Part shown: positions 52,602-62,574 of the stretch, in pieces
Numbering within the stretch: position 1 is the stretch's first letter
Layout of the letters: each line of letters opens with the position of its first letter
Translations under genes and position numbers: made by a program
Origin: Paenibacillus amylolyticus
GTDB taxonomy: Bacteria > Bacillota > Bacilli > Paenibacillales > Paenibacillaceae
DNA: 64,000 nucleotides
Reading direction: 5' to 3'
NCBI RefSeq assembly: GCF_029689945.1
Contig: NZ_CP121451.1
Span: 930,001 to 994,000, forward strand
The notes under the pieces: generated by a model
The model's database searches: none
What the model was told of the DNA's origin: nothing
What the model saw: only the letters and a program-made list of their open reading frames with translations

Positions 52602-53101
52602 AGCTGTATTCCATCCTTTCCATCCAGTACAGACAACGATGAGTGTACAAAGGTATACAGACCTGAAACCTCGCCCTCCGGTACGATATCTGACAGCGGC
52701 ACCAAGACAAAAGCCCGTTCACCCATACGGGGATGTGGCAATTGAAGCAATTCGGTATCACGCGTCTCACCATGCATCCAGAGCAGATCCAGATCAACGG
52801 TACGCGGTCCCCAGCGAATATCACGAACACGTCCAAGCCGATTCTCGATATCCAGTAGTTCCGTAAGCAACTTCTCCGGTGTCAGCCTCACCTGTACGGC
52901 GACTGCCATATTCAGAAACGCAGGCTGATCTACATATCCTACAGGCTCCGTCTCATATAGTGCAGAACAACGCAGAACGAATATATGAGGGTGTTCATCC
53001 AGCAGAGACAATGCTTCAAACAGCGTCTGTTCCCGGTCACCCAAATTGGCCCCTAAAGCAATATAAGCCTCTGAAGATTCAGAGGTCGAATGTGCAATCA
53101 T
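52553..53101 (-). CDS. folK: 2-amino-4-hydroxy-6-hydroxymethyldihydropteridine pyrophosphokinase (HPPK)
   Basis: Transfers pyrophosphate from ATP to the pterin before condensation with PABA. Signatures are AYIALGANLGDRE near residue 12, ALYETEPVGYVDQPAFLNMAV near 50-70, and RWGPRTVDLDLLWMHG near 95, which holds the ATP/Mg residues, then LPHPRMGERAFVLVPL. The C-terminus is somewhat longer than minimal HPPK and runs into yazB in another frame. The ATG at 53101 lies seven bases after the folB stop. Confidence 0.94.
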   Translation of the reverse strand: MIAHSTSESSEAYIALGANLGDREQTLFEALSLLDEHPHIFVLRCSALYETEPVGYVDQPAFLNMAVAVQVRLTPEKLLTELLDIENRLGRVRDIRWGPRTVDLDLLWMHGETRDTELLQLPHPRMGERAFVLVPLSDIVPEGEVSGLYTFVHSSLSVLDGKDGIQLWKTCNWPIESGHSGS

Positions 53102-53110
53102 GATCGGTTC

Positions 53111-53473
53111 TCACTTTCTTGTGCGGCGAAGCTCTACCGTTACGCCCCCAAAATGAATATCAAATGGCGGATGTGGCTTCGTCACCTTGACTGTCAATGC
53201 ATTGATAATAGTATAAGTGTCTAGTAAAGAAGATGCAATATGTTCGCCCAAAGCTTCAATTAACTGGAATGATTTATTTTCAACGATCTGTTTGACCAGC
53301 TCATGGATCTCCGCATAATTGATCGTTTTGGTCAGATCATCATGACGTCCAGCCTCACTCAGGTCCATATCTATCTCAAGATCAATATAATAACGTGCCC
53401 CTAGCTTCCGCTCCTCGGCAAATACACCGTGATATCCGTAATACTCCATTCGATGCATAACCATTCTATCCAT
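53111..53473 (-). CDS. folB: dihydroneopterin aldolase
   Basis: Converts dihydroneopterin to 6-hydroxymethyl-dihydropterin and glycolaldehyde. The 120-residue protein shows YYGYHGVFAEERKLGARYYIDL at the N-terminus (Tyr/Glu of the active site), INYAEIHELVKQIVENK near 55, LIEALGEHIA near 75, and VKVTKPHPPFDIHFGGVTVEL near 100 (active-site Lys). The ATG at 53473 follows AGAGGG; upstream in-frame sequence overlaps folP and lacks family similarity. Confidence 0.93.
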   Translation of the reverse strand: MDRMVMHRMEYYGYHGVFAEERKLGARYYIDLEIDMDLSEAGRHDDLTKTINYAEIHELVKQIVENKSFQLIEALGEHIASSLLDTYTIINALTVKVTKPHPPFDIHFGGVTVELRRTRK

Positions 53474-53555
53474 ACGATCCGCCTGCCCTCTATATATATT
53501 GAAATTTTGAAAAACGCTGCACTTCAACTGGACGGGCCATTCGGACCCGCCAGCC

Positions 53556-54419
53556 TTATTTCCTCCGTATACCCGGAGAAGCATATAACATGCCATCACA
53601 CATGTCTGCCGTCCGCCGAATCGGCTTCACATCATGAACCCGAACCATCTGGCAGCCTTGGGCAATGCCGAAGGCAACGGTCGCAGCGGTTCCTTCCAGC
53701 GCATCATCCGCACCAACGTTTAAGGTGTTCTGGATGAATCTTTTGCGTGAAGTGGCTAGCAGCACCGGATAACCCATCTTATTGAGCAAACCGAGCGATG
53801 ACATGAGCTTCAGATTTTCTGCGAGATCCTTCACAAAACCAATGCCCGGATCCAAAATAATCTGATCTGCTTTTACGCCGGCTCCCAGTGCAAGTTGAAT
53901 GCTCTCCTGCAAGTCGCTCACGACATCACTCAGATAATCGGTATAGTTCCGCTCCTGCCGATTATGCATCAGAATGATGGGACACCCCAGTTCTGCTGCC
54001 GTGCGGGCCATATCCGGATCTGCCTTGGCACCCCACACATCATTAATGATATGGGCACCGGCCCGAATGGCTTGCCTTGCAACATCGGCCTTGTACGTAT
54101 CTACCGATATCGGAATGTGTGGGGCCTGCTGATGCAATGCTTCAATAACCGGAATGATCCGGCTCAGCTCTTCATCGGCGCCCACGACATCTGAACCTGG
54201 TCGGGTGGACTCCCCGCCGATATCAATCAGGTCTGCTCCTTCCTCCATCATCTGCTTGGCATGAGCAACCGCCCGTTCCACGTTGGTATAACGTCCACCA
54301 TCCGAGAATGAGTCAGGCGTGACGTTAAGAATGCCCATAATCTGTGTTCTTGCACCCAGCTTCAACTCAGCTGGCCCCCAAGCATAGTTCCGTTCATAAA
54401 TGACTGGTGTAAGTGTCAT
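53556..54419 (-). CDS. folP: dihydropteroate synthase
   Basis: Condenses PABA with the pterin pyrophosphate; target of sulfonamides. TIM-barrel motifs are MGILNVTPDSFSDGGRY near residue 30, DIGGESTRPGSD near 63, PISVDTYKA near 100, DPGIGFVKDLAENL near 180 and LLATSRKRFI near 220. 287 residues. Its ATG overlaps the pabC stop by four bases. It is the sul gene of the B. subtilis folate operon. Confidence 0.96.
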   Translation of the reverse strand: MTLTPVIYERNYAWGPAELKLGARTQIMGILNVTPDSFSDGGRYTNVERAVAHAKQMMEEGADLIDIGGESTRPGSDVVGADEELSRIIPVIEALHQQAPHIPISVDTYKADVARQAIRAGAHIINDVWGAKADPDMARTAAELGCPIILMHNRQERNYTDYLSDVVSDLQESIQLALGAGVKADQIILDPGIGFVKDLAENLKLMSSLGLLNKMGYPVLLATSRKRFIQNTLNVGADDALEGTAATVAFGIAQGCQMVRVHDVKPIRRTADMCDGMLYASPGIRRK

Positions 54420-55300
54420 GAAGTATACCCCGCTTTCTGCCGATACATACCCAGAAGGTCAGCTGTAACCGGGCCTATATATCCGTTGCTTATTATGGTT
54501 TGGTCTCCATTCTGATCCCGAAGAGTCGTAACCGGAACCAGTTCGGCCACCGAGCCGGTTAGAAATAATTCATCTGCTTGCAGAAGGTCCTCCCAGGCAG
54601 CTAACGTTTCTATGCAAGGCACTCCTTGCCGCTTAGCGATCTCCATTACCACAGCTCGTGTAATGCCCGGCAGAATGCCGGTTGAGAGCGCTGGCGTGTG
54701 GAGCACATTTTCCCGTACCCAAAATACATTGCTGACAATACCCTCAGCGACATACCCATCACGGGTGAATTGCAGCCCTTCTGCACCCTGCGCAGCCTGC
54801 CCATACCCGTTCAACTCCCGCTTCGCCAGAATGCTGTTCATATAATGCAGCGACTTGAACCGGACCTCACCTTCGGGTGTGTTACGTGGCGTAGACAACC
54901 GTTGCAGCATTTTGCCGCTCTCATATAAAGAGGGAGAGGGTTCAGGTAATGCTTTTGCCAACACAATATGATTGGGCTTCGAGTAGTCACCCGAAGGTAG
55001 ACCTAACGGCGCTTCACCCGCGGATACCGTATAACGCACGTATGCATCCTGAAGTCCATTCGCCTGCATCAAATGTTGAATCCAATCTGTCACCTCTGCC
55101 GCGGTCGTTGTAAAAGGAATGCCCAGTTCTTCACACCCCGAAGCCATCCGCTCCAAATGCCGTTCCAGCAGAAAAGGGATGCCTCGATAGGTCCGAAACG
55201 TCTCGAACAATCCAAGTCCGTACAAAAAGCCGTGATCCGTTACAGGAACCACGGCTGCCGCCATATTGACCAACTCTCCGTTTTTCGCGGCATATTGCAT
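54416..55300 (-). CDS. pabC: 4-amino-4-deoxychorismate lyase
   Basis: PLP enzyme of the class IV aminotransferase fold that releases PABA and pyruvate from aminodeoxychorismate. Signatures are DHGFLYGLGLFETFRTYRG near residue 25 and the PLP Lys in KSLHYMNSILAKRE near 148, followed by EGIVSNVFWVRENVLHTP near 190 and LSTGILPGITRAVVME near 205. 294 residues. The start lies one base after the pabA stop (TAATATG). Confidence 0.94.
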   Translation of the reverse strand: MQYAAKNGELVNMAAAVVPVTDHGFLYGLGLFETFRTYRGIPFLLERHLERMASGCEELGIPFTTTAAEVTDWIQHLMQANGLQDAYVRYTVSAGEAPLGLPSGDYSKPNHIVLAKALPEPSPSLYESGKMLQRLSTPRNTPEGEVRFKSLHYMNSILAKRELNGYGQAAQGAEGLQFTRDGYVAEGIVSNVFWVRENVLHTPALSTGILPGITRAVVMEIAKRQGVPCIETLAAWEDLLQADELFLTGSVAELVPVTTLRDQNGDQTIISNGYIGPVTADLLGMYRQKAGYTS

Positions 55301-55301
55301 A

Positions 55302-55877
55302 TTATACCTTCACCTGTTGGGACAGGAAGTTGCGAAGCATCTGATGCCCATGGTCTGTAATAATGGATTCCGGGTGGAATTGAACCCCTTCAATCGCATA
55401 TTCTTTGTGACGCAAACCCATGATTTCACCTTCAGCTGTCTCCGCTGTAATCTCCAGGCAGTCCGGCAGACTGCTGCGCTCTACAATGAGGGAGTGATAA
55501 CGGGTAGCTGTAAACGGGGATGGCAATCCGGCAAATACGGATGTTCCATTATGGTGCATCTCGGATGTTTTGCCGTGCATCATGCGCTCTGCACGAATGA
55601 CATTGCCCCCAAACGCCTGTCCAATGGACTGATGTCCCAGACACACCCCAAAGATCGGAATGCTTCCCTTGAAATGATCGATGACTGCCAGGCTGATGCC
55701 CGCTTCATTGGGTGTACACGGTCCCGGAGAGATCAGAATATGATCAGGTGCCAGTGCTTCAATGCCTGCCAAATCAATCTCATCGTTGCGGCGAACTTCC
55801 ACCGTCTCACCCAATTCACCCAGATATTGAACCAGGTTGTACGTGAAGGAATCGTAATTATCGATAACCAGTATCAT
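55302..55877 (-). CDS. pabA: aminodeoxychorismate/anthranilate synthase glutamine amidotransferase
   Basis: Class I glutaminase subunit. Motifs are [18 protein letters not shown] at the start, [11 protein letters not shown] near residue 55, nucleophile Cys in [15 protein letters not shown] near 80, and [14 protein letters not shown] near 170 (His-Glu). In B. subtilis the homologue serves both PABA and tryptophan synthesis; whether a separate trpG exists here cannot be told. The start at 55877 follows GAGGAGG. Confidence 0.95.
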   Translation of the reverse strand: MILVIDNYDSFTYNLVQYLGELGETVEVRRNDEIDLAGIEALAPDHILISPGPCTPNEAGISLAVIDHFKGSIPIFGVCLGHQSIGQAFGGNVIRAERMMHGKTSEMHHNGTSVFAGLPSPFTATRYHSLIVERSSLPDCLEITAETAEGEIMGLRHKEYAIEGVQFHPESIITDHGHQMLRNFLSQQVKV

Positions 55878-55927
55878 ATGCCTTCTCCTCCTCATCTTCC
55901 GTCAATGCAAATGACGGTTGCTTCGTT

Positions 55928-57541
55928 TTATTTTAGTTTAACAGCTTCCGCTCGTTTCGCTTGTTCTTGTTCAATAACTCTGCTTGCTTCTGATTCCTCG
56001 CTGTAATTCACAGCTCTCATCATCGCTCTTGCCTTGTTGCGGCATTCCTTGTATTCCCGATATGGATCGGAATCAATAACAATCCCTGCACCGGCCTGGA
56101 CATAACCAGTACCATCCTTAATGGCAAGCGTACGAATGACAATGTTCAATTCCATGTTCCCACTGTAATCCATCCACCCGATCGAACCCGTATAAGGTCC
56201 ACGACGCACAGGCTCAAGCTCCTCGATGATCTCCATGGTGCGGACTTTGGGCGCTCCGGTAATCGTCCCACCCGGGAACGTCGCAGCAATCACATCAAAT
56301 ACGGATAACCCTTCTGCCAGTCTGCCTTCCACCTGGGAGACGAGATGCATGACATGGGAATACTTCTCGATGGTCATCAATTCAGGCACATGAACCGAAC
56401 CGTAGGCTGCAATCCGTCCGATATCATTACGTTCCAGATCGACAAGCATAATATGCTCCGCCCGCTCCTTCTCACTGCCCAGCAGTTCATCCGCCATCGC
56501 CTTATCTTCTGCCTCATCACGGCCCCTTCTTCGAGTCCCTGCGATGGGACGTGCGCTGACTTTACCATTCTCCACTTTGACCAGAAGTTCAGGAGATCCG
56601 CTTACCAGCTGAAAGTCCGGACTACGCAGCATACCCATATACGGTGATGGATTCACGAGTCGCAGCCATTCATAAATATGCTCAGCGCTCGAACGAAGCC
56701 GCTTTTCCTGTCTCAAGGACAGATTCACCTGAAACACATCGCCCTGCCTGATATATTCCTGTACCGTGCGTACAGCCTGTTCAAAGTCCTCCTGTGGGAA
56801 AGAGGTCTCCCACCCTTCGGATTCCCTTTCCGCATCTTCCGGCTGTGGTGTACGATTGACCTGCTTGTTGCGGCGTTCCAGTGCCTGTTGTTGTTCCTCG
56901 GCCTGTGCAGCCCCCATAATATGAAGCCATCGTTGCTTCATCGCTGTCGCTCGTGCTTCGGCTATGGCATATAGGCTACGGATATCGGCTTCGTTCTGAT
57001 CAGGCTCTATAGCCAGATGAATCATGCAGAATAGGGCCTGCTGCTGATGGTCGTAAGCCCATAATTCTTCAAAACGCATCCACCAATAATCCGGCAAAGC
57101 GGGATTATCTTCGGCCAGGGTTGGCAGCTTCTCCAATGATCTGGCTATATCATAACTGAGATAACCTGCATATCCACCCCCAAAGTCTGGAGCCCCATTA
57201 ACCTTAGGTGCACGATAAGGAGCAGTCCATCTCTTCAATACATCCAGCGGCTTACCGTTGTCCGTCGAGGTGGTTCCTTCTGAAACATCACGAATAACCG
57301 CTTCTTGACCCTTCCCGGAAATAACGGATACGGGATCTAGTCCCAGAAATGTATATCTCCCGCCTTTGCCATTCTCCAATACCATTGCGTATGGTGACGC
57401 CTGCTCCCAGGCAGCCTCCCACGATAACGGTAAACCGCCATGATACGGCCCCTCATCCGACTTCGTGATATAGGGCATCATGGTCCAGCCTTGTCCAGCC
57501 CACTCCGTCCAGTCGGCGTATGTTGTCATCAGGTGTGTCAT
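55928..57541 (-). CDS. pabB: aminodeoxychorismate synthase component I
   Basis: Aminates chorismate to aminodeoxychorismate, with ammonia from PabA. The chorismate-binding domain has RQGDVFQVNLSLRQEKRL near residue 265, SGSPELLVKVENGKVSARPIAGTRRRG near 315-345, EHIMLVDLERNDIGRI near 380, and PGGTITGAPKVRTMEIIEELE near 440. The ATG at 57541 (MTHLMTTYADW) follows GGAGGG and gives 537 residues; a longer version begins 132 bases upstream. It heads the pabB-pabA-pabC-folP-folB-folK-yazB-dusB series. TrpE is less likely given this context. Confidence 0.92.
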   Translation of the reverse strand: MTHLMTTYADWTEWAGQGWTMMPYITKSDEGPYHGGLPLSWEAAWEQASPYAMVLENGKGGRYTFLGLDPVSVISGKGQEAVIRDVSEGTTSTDNGKPLDVLKRWTAPYRAPKVNGAPDFGGGYAGYLSYDIARSLEKLPTLAEDNPALPDYWWMRFEELWAYDHQQQALFCMIHLAIEPDQNEADIRSLYAIAEARATAMKQRWLHIMGAAQAEEQQQALERRNKQVNRTPQPEDAERESEGWETSFPQEDFEQAVRTVQEYIRQGDVFQVNLSLRQEKRLRSSAEHIYEWLRLVNPSPYMGMLRSPDFQLVSGSPELLVKVENGKVSARPIAGTRRRGRDEAEDKAMADELLGSEKERAEHIMLVDLERNDIGRIAAYGSVHVPELMTIEKYSHVMHLVSQVEGRLAEGLSVFDVIAATFPGGTITGAPKVRTMEIIEELEPVRRGPYTGSIGWMDYSGNMELNIVIRTLAIKDGTGYVQAGAGIVIDSDPYREYKECRNKARAMMRAVNYSEESEASRVIEQEQAKRAEAVKLK

Positions 57542-57681
57542 TGCGGTGTACCGCCCTCCATCTGTCGCTAGTTCTATTGTCTGATAGTATACTAAAGCGT
57601 CGCTCCTTTTAAAAGCATTACGCCAAAAATCCTCCATACCCGTCATGCGGGCAAGGAGGATTAATTTAGTCATTTGTAAGT

Positions 57682-58620
57682 TTACGCTTCGAAGTTGTAC
57701 AACGGTGTGCTGAGGTAACGTTCGCCATTACTTGGCACGATTACAACAACGCGTTTGCCAGCACCCAATTGTTTTGCAACCTGAAGACCTGCACGGATCG
57801 CTGCACCGGAAGAAATACCGGACAGGATGCCCTCTTCCTTCGCTACCTGGCGAGCCGTCTCGAATGCATCATCATTCTCAATGTGAATGATCTCATCATA
57901 AATTTCCTGATCCAGAATCTCAGGGATAAAGTTGGCACCGATCCCCTGGATTTTATGAGGTCCAGGTTTGCCGCCTGCCAGAATTGGCGAAGCTGCTGGC
58001 TCAACTGCAACAATTTTAATACCAGGGAAAGCTTCTTTCAGCACTTCGCCTGTACCTGTGATGGTTCCGCCTGTACCAATACCGGCAATGAAAGCATCCA
58101 ACGTACCGCCCACAGACTGGATTGCGTCAACAATCTCAGGGCCAGTCGTTTCACGGTGGATCTTCACATTGGCTTTATTTTTAAATTGCTCAGCCATGAA
58201 ATAGGATGGGTTTTCTTTCAGCAGTTCTTCGGCTTTTTTAACAGCACCATTCATGCCTTCAGCTCCAGGTGTAAGCACCAGCTCAGCACCATACGCACGA
58301 AGCAGGTTGCGACGCTCCAAGCTCATCGTCTCAGGCATTACAATAACTGACTTGTAGCCTTTGGCTGCAGCCACCATCGCGAGTCCAATTCCCGTGTTAC
58401 CACTTGTTGCTTCGATAATGGTATCACCTGGTTTCAGCTTGCCTTCTTTTTCCGCTTCTTCCACAATGCTAATTGCAATACGGTCTTTGACGCTTGAACC
58501 TGGATTCTGGTACTCCAGCTTCACGAATATTTCAGCACTGCCTTCAGGTACGATACGGTTCAGACGAACAAGCGGAGTACCTCCGATGAGTTCTGTTACG
58601 TTATTAACTACTTTAGCCAT
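57682..58620 (-). CDS. cysK: cysteine synthase A (O-acetylserine sulfhydrylase)
   Basis: PLP enzyme that makes cysteine from O-acetylserine and sulfide. Motifs are the PLP Lys in [19 protein letters not shown] near residue 42, [20 protein letters not shown] near 70, [17 protein letters not shown] near 178, and [11 protein letters not shown] near 265. 312 residues. The ATG at 58620 follows AAGGAGGG. It lies between the PpiC-type gene and pabB, as in B. subtilis. A sigma-A promoter and a CymR-like site lie upstream. Confidence 0.96.
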   Translation of the reverse strand: MAKVVNNVTELIGGTPLVRLNRIVPEGSAEIFVKLEYQNPGSSVKDRIAISIVEEAEKEGKLKPGDTIIEATSGNTGIGLAMVAAAKGYKSVIVMPETMSLERRNLLRAYGAELVLTPGAEGMNGAVKKAEELLKENPSYFMAEQFKNKANVKIHRETTGPEIVDAIQSVGGTLDAFIAGIGTGGTITGTGEVLKEAFPGIKIVAVEPAASPILAGGKPGPHKIQGIGANFIPEILDQEIYDEIIHIENDDAFETARQVAKEEGILSGISSGAAIRAGLQVAKQLGAGKRVVVIVPSNGERYLSTPLYNFEA

Positions 58621-58796
58621 ATGAATGCCCTCCTTAGTGGATGAATGAAACTTGGTTCCTGTTAACTTATACTGTGCGGCCGATAGCCTCTGGATGTTAT
58701 AGAAGAACTGCGGAAATCCCGTTGATCCCATCCCATACTGCTAAGATTTCCAGACAGGGTGAAGGTTTCCGAAAGTTTCTTTGTTCAGAAGTAAAT

Positions 58797-58865
58797 CTTT
58801 TATATCCGAGTAAACGAGTAGGTATTTATTATTTTCATCTTATCAACGATAACTCTTATTGTCAA
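58797..58865 (-). promoter_or_regulatory. cysK promoter with possible CymR operator
   Basis: Minus-strand TTGACA (58860-58865), 17 bases, TAAGAT (58837-58842). Just downstream, TACCTACTCGTTTACTCGGATAT overlaps the predicted transcript start; its TTTACTCGGAT segment resembles half of the CymR box known from B. subtilis cysK control. The promoter is convincing; the operator is tentative. Confidence 0.55.
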
Positions 58866-58876
58866 TATGAGTACTC

Positions 58877-58926
58877 AAAAAAAATACGCTGCCTTCGGCT
58901 CTAAGACCGCAGACGGCGTATTTTTA
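58877..58926 (-). terminator. terminator downstream of the PpiC-type gene
   Basis: AAATACGC pairs with GCGTATTT with inner CGG/CCG pairing, followed on the minus strand by a run of T. Confidence 0.75.
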
Positions 58927-58964
58927 TCAAGATGCAGCAGTACAAGACAATTTTTTCATTGCGT

Positions 58965-59914
58965 TCAGGAGGCAGGAATCTCGGACAGGATCACAGCTTC
59001 ATACTTGTTACGCAACATTTGCTCTACTTGAGGTAACGGGTCAGCCTGACTCAGCGCCAGCTGCATTCGAATCTCATCCCGAACCTCGTCAACCGACTGA
59101 ACCTGTTGCTCTTCTTTATCATTGAGTCTGATAATAACATAGCCCTCTTTCACTTGAACCGGACCGGCGATATCGCCTACATCCAGCCCAGCGGCGAGTT
59201 GAAGGATCTCCTCTGACTGGAACGGATCGTTTCGCTCAATCCATCCCAGCCTTCCACCAGCATCACGAGAGAAGCTGTCTGTCGATTGACTGCGAGCAAC
59301 TTCTTCAAAGTCTTCCCCCTTCTCCAATGCATCCAATAAGGAATCGGCTTTCTCTTCTTCCTTCACTACGATGATGGACAAGTCATATTTCTCGGGGAAA
59401 CGTAATCCTCACGGTGTTCGGTCCAGTATTGCTCAATATCTGCATCCTTGACCTGTATGCCAATCGTTGCAATTTTCTCAAGCAGCAGCCTGTAGCCGGC
59501 CTCCAATTCAAGTTCCTGTTTGGTCAGGCCCAACTGGGATTTCATTTCGTCAAAATACGATTTTTCTGAATCGTACCCCTCCATTGCGGCAGCAAGTTCT
59601 TTTGCAATCTCTTGGGGAGTAACGATCAGCTTGCGTTCTATTGCTTCGGCATATACCGCTTTACGGTTTAACATCTGGAGCAACAACTCACTACCGTAAC
59701 GCCGTTTTAGCGCATCGGTCCACTCTTTATCCGTGATCACTTCTCCGTTGATCGTCGCTACAGTGCTTCCTTCTTCCGTGTTGGCATCATGGGAGGCATC
59801 AGCCTCATCTTTGCCCTGTCTGAGACCATGCATAGCCATCACCGTACCCATAACTAACATGCCCAGCGTCAAGACAATTACAGCCGTCCACAACCCTTTT
59901 TCCTGTCTTGTCAT
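58965..59914 (-). CDS. yacD: membrane-anchored PpiC-type peptidyl-prolyl isomerase (YacD-like, frameshifted)
   Basis: Extracytoplasmic foldase-like protein. The N-terminal helix (residues 8-28, LWTAVIVLTLGMLVMGTVMA) is followed by a SurA_N/PrsA-type region (ATINGEVITDKEWTDALKRRYG near residue 52) and a parvulin domain (DALEKGEDFEEVARSQSTDSFSRDAGG, then GYVIIRLNDKEEQ). The frame breaks near 59392-59395: EDYVSP should continue EKYDLSIIVV if CCCC were CCCCC. Repaired length is about 316 residues. It lies between hslO and cysK, exactly where B. subtilis yacD is. No lipobox, so not PrsA itself. Confidence 0.88.
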
Positions 59915-59937
59915 TCCGCATCCCGTCCCCGCATAGG

Positions 59938-60828
59938 TCAGTTCTTGGCTTGCTCTAGGATGGTCTCAAGTTGTTCTTTGTTAAAGTCATAGGCTTCATT
60001 ACAGAACTGGCAAACGACTTCAGCTTGGCCCTCTTCTTCAATTAATTGCTCCATCTCCGTTTGACCCAGACTGATTAGTGTCTTCTCTACCCGCTCACGT
60101 GAACACTCACAGCTAAAATGAATATCCAACCCTTCCATCACTTGTACATCTGGCAACAATCGGCGGAGCAACTCTTCCAATTCAAGCCCTTGCTCCAATA
60201 ACGTCGTCACTGGCGGCAACGTGCCAATGGCATTTTCAATCGCCGTGATCTCTTGATCTGTCAATCCCGGCAACAGCTGAATGATGAATCCGCCTGCAAC
60301 TATAACGGAATTATCCGTATCAACGAGCACACCCACGCCTACAGCAGAAGGTGTTTGCTCCGATTGAGCAAAGTAGTACGTGAAGTCTTCACCCAGTTCT
60401 CCTGAAATAATAGGCACACTGCCACGATATGGCTCTTTCAGTCCCAAATCCTTCGTTATATTGATGAATCCTTCGGTGCCAACTGCGCCTGCAACGTCCA
60501 GTTTCCCCACACTGTTACTTGGCAGATGTACATGCGGATTGGAAACATACCCTCTTACTTCGCCTTTGGCATTGGCATCAGCTACAATCTGTCCAATTGG
60601 CCCATCACCGTTGACTTGTACCGTTAACTTCTCTTCACCTTTGAGCATTGCACCCATAATGGCTGCGGTTGTAACCGTACGCCCCATGGCAGCTGTAGCC
60701 GTGGGAAACGTGTCGTGTCTTCTGCGTAGTTCCTCAACCAGTTCCGTAGTCTGGATAGCAAAGGCTCTTACCTTTCCATTCAATGCTGTACCACGAATTA
60801 ATCGGTCATGCTTGTTGTTGTTTTCCAA
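59938..60828 (-). CDS. hslO: redox-regulated chaperone Hsp33
   Basis: Holdase activated by oxidative unfolding. The N-terminal domain starts DRLIRGTALNGKVRAFAI and has MGRTVTTAAIMGAMLKGEEKL near residue 50. The zinc redox switch at the C-terminus is CECSRE near 237 and CQFC near 268, the usual CxC...CxxC. The TTG at 60828 follows AAAGGAGG at nine bases and gives 296 residues; an earlier in-frame start lacks a ribosome-binding site. It lies between coaX and yacD as in B. subtilis. Confidence 0.95.
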   Translation of the reverse strand: MENNNKHDRLIRGTALNGKVRAFAIQTTELVEELRRRHDTFPTATAAMGRTVTTAAIMGAMLKGEEKLTVQVNGDGPIGQIVADANAKGEVRGYVSNPHVHLPSNSVGKLDVAGAVGTEGFINITKDLGLKEPYRGSVPIISGELGEDFTYYFAQSEQTPSAVGVGVLVDTDNSVIVAGGFIIQLLPGLTDQEITAIENAIGTLPPVTTLLEQGLELEELLRRLLPDVQVMEGLDIHFSCECSRERVEKTLISLGQTEMEQLIEEEGQAEVVCQFCNEAYDFNKEQLETILEQAKN

Positions 60829-60930
60829 GTCATTCAGCCTCCTTTGGCGTATCGCCATAATCGTCGTAACACAGAAAAACGGCACAACACTTAAGCTGTA
60901 ATCTCAGCCCGCTGTATGCCGTCTCTATGC

Positions 60931-61701
60931 TCACCTTTCCCGGTTCCGCTCATATATAATACGCAGCCCTTCAAGCGTAAGCAGCGGATCAACTTCCTCT
61001 ATACTACGGGTTTCTTCTGCGATAAGTGTAGCGAGACCACCCGTCGCGATAACTCGGGGCTGTACTCCCATTTCCTCCCGAATACGCTCTACAATACCAT
61101 CGACCTGTCCTGCATAGCCAAATATAATACCTGCTTGCATGGCATGAATAGTATTACGGCCAATGACCTTTTTGGGTTTCTCCAGCTCTATACGAGGCAG
61201 CTTGGATGCCCGCTCATAGAGCGCTTCAGTGGCAATCTGAATGCCGGGTACAATAGCGCCCCCCAGGTAGTGACCTTTCTCGTCAATACAGTCAAAGGTC
61301 GTTGCGGTACCGAAATCAACCACGACGAGAGGGCCGCCATACTTCTCAACGGCTGCCACTGCATTCACAATACGATCCGCACCCACTTCACGAGGGTTCT
61401 CGTATCGCAGATTCAAGCCAGTTTTGATCCCTGGCCCAACGAGCAAAGCTTTTTTGCCTACATATTTCTCACACATCGCTTCGATGACATTCACCAGTGG
61501 TGGAACCACAGATGAGATAATGACACCTTCGATGTCACTAGCCCGGATGCCGGACATATGAAATAAATTATAAATCAATACGCCGTATTCATCCACTGTT
61601 GACTGACGTGATGTACTCAGACGAAAGTGGTGCAGCAATTCCCGGCCTTGATATACACCGAGCACCATATTGCTGTTCCCCACGTCTACAACTAGAATCA
61701 A
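60931..61701 (-). CDS. coaX: type III pantothenate kinase
   Basis: Phosphorylates pantothenate in the first step of CoA synthesis; the type III enzyme is insensitive to CoA feedback. The ASKHA fold is shown by [17 protein letters not shown] at the start, [31 protein letters not shown] near residues 105-135 and GGAIVPGI near 145, then [15 protein letters not shown] near 215. 256 residues. It begins seven bases after the nadC stop and is in the same cluster as hslO. Confidence 0.95.
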   Translation of the reverse strand: MILVVDVGNSNMVLGVYQGRELLHHFRLSTSRQSTVDEYGVLIYNLFHMSGIRASDIEGVIISSVVPPLVNVIEAMCEKYVGKKALLVGPGIKTGLNLRYENPREVGADRIVNAVAAVEKYGGPLVVVDFGTATTFDCIDEKGHYLGGAIVPGIQIATEALYERASKLPRIELEKPKKVIGRNTIHAMQAGIIFGYAGQVDGIVERIREEMGVQPRVIATGGLATLIAEETRSIEEVDPLLTLEGLRIIYERNRER

Positions 61702-61707
61702 AGAGGT

Positions 61708-62574
61708 TCACCCCTCTTTCTTTTCATTTAAATCCAGGCTGATATCCAGGCTCTCAAAAGAATAGGTTAACCTGCCAACCGAAATTACATCCACACCACT
61801 CTCTGCAATACCACGAATGGTCTGGAGGGATACGTTACCAGATGCTTCAATCTTCACATGCGGAGCCTGTTCATGAATGAGGTCAACTGCTTCACGCATC
61901 TGCTCGGGATGCATGTTATCCAGCATAATGATATCTGCGCCGGCTTGCAAGGCTTCTCTCACCTGCTCCAGATTTTCAGTCTCCACTTCAATCGTCATCG
62001 TATGTGGAATAACGGTTCGCGCACGCTGTACCGCCTCGGTGATTCCGCCTGCACCCTTGATGTGATTATCCTTAATCATAACGGCATCGTAGAGTCCAAA
62101 TCGATGATTTGCTCCGCCACCCACGCGCACTGCGTATTTCTCAACTAAGCGGTGACCCGGCGTTGTCTTGCGTGTATCCACCAATCTGGTCTCAAGACCA
62201 TCCAGCACATCCACGTAGGCACGCGTACGCGTAGCTATTCCGGACATCCGTTGCAGCAAGTTGAGTGCCAACCGTTCTCCTGTAAGCAGTGAATGTGTAC
62301 TTCCCTCTACCTCAGCCAAAATCGTGCCATGGGTAACCTTGTCTCCGTCGATTACCTTTGGTGTAAATACAAGACCCGGATCAACGACCTGAAATACAAG
62401 CTCAGCTACAGCCATACCCGCAATAATCCCATTATCTTTGGCATGTATAATGGCCTTGGATTGGTTGCCTGCCGGGATCGTCACACTCGTTGTAACGTCA
62501 CCTGCACCAACATCTTCACGAAGCCAGTTCTTGATTGATTCGATAAGCCCTTCATTATATCCGTTCAGTATCAT
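61708..62574 (-). CDS. nadC: nicotinate-nucleotide pyrophosphorylase (carboxylating)
   Basis: Quinolinate phosphoribosyltransferase, third step of de novo NAD synthesis. Motifs are REDVGAGDVTTSVTIP near residue 20, the RKTTPGHR active-site segment near 138, MIKDNHIKGAGG near 170, and DIIMLDNMHPEQMREAV near 215. 288 residues. The ATG overlaps the nadB stop by four bases (ATGA), so the two are coupled. nadA is not between them. Confidence 0.96.
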   Translation of the reverse strand: MILNGYNEGLIESIKNWLREDVGAGDVTTSVTIPAGNQSKAIIHAKDNGIIAGMAVAELVFQVVDPGLVFTPKVIDGDKVTHGTILAEVEGSTHSLLTGERLALNLLQRMSGIATRTRAYVDVLDGLETRLVDTRKTTPGHRLVEKYAVRVGGGANHRFGLYDAVMIKDNHIKGAGGITEAVQRARTVIPHTMTIEVETENLEQVREALQAGADIIMLDNMHPEQMREAVDLIHEQAPHVKIEASGNVSLQTIRGIAESGVDVISVGRLTYSFESLDISLDLNEKKEG

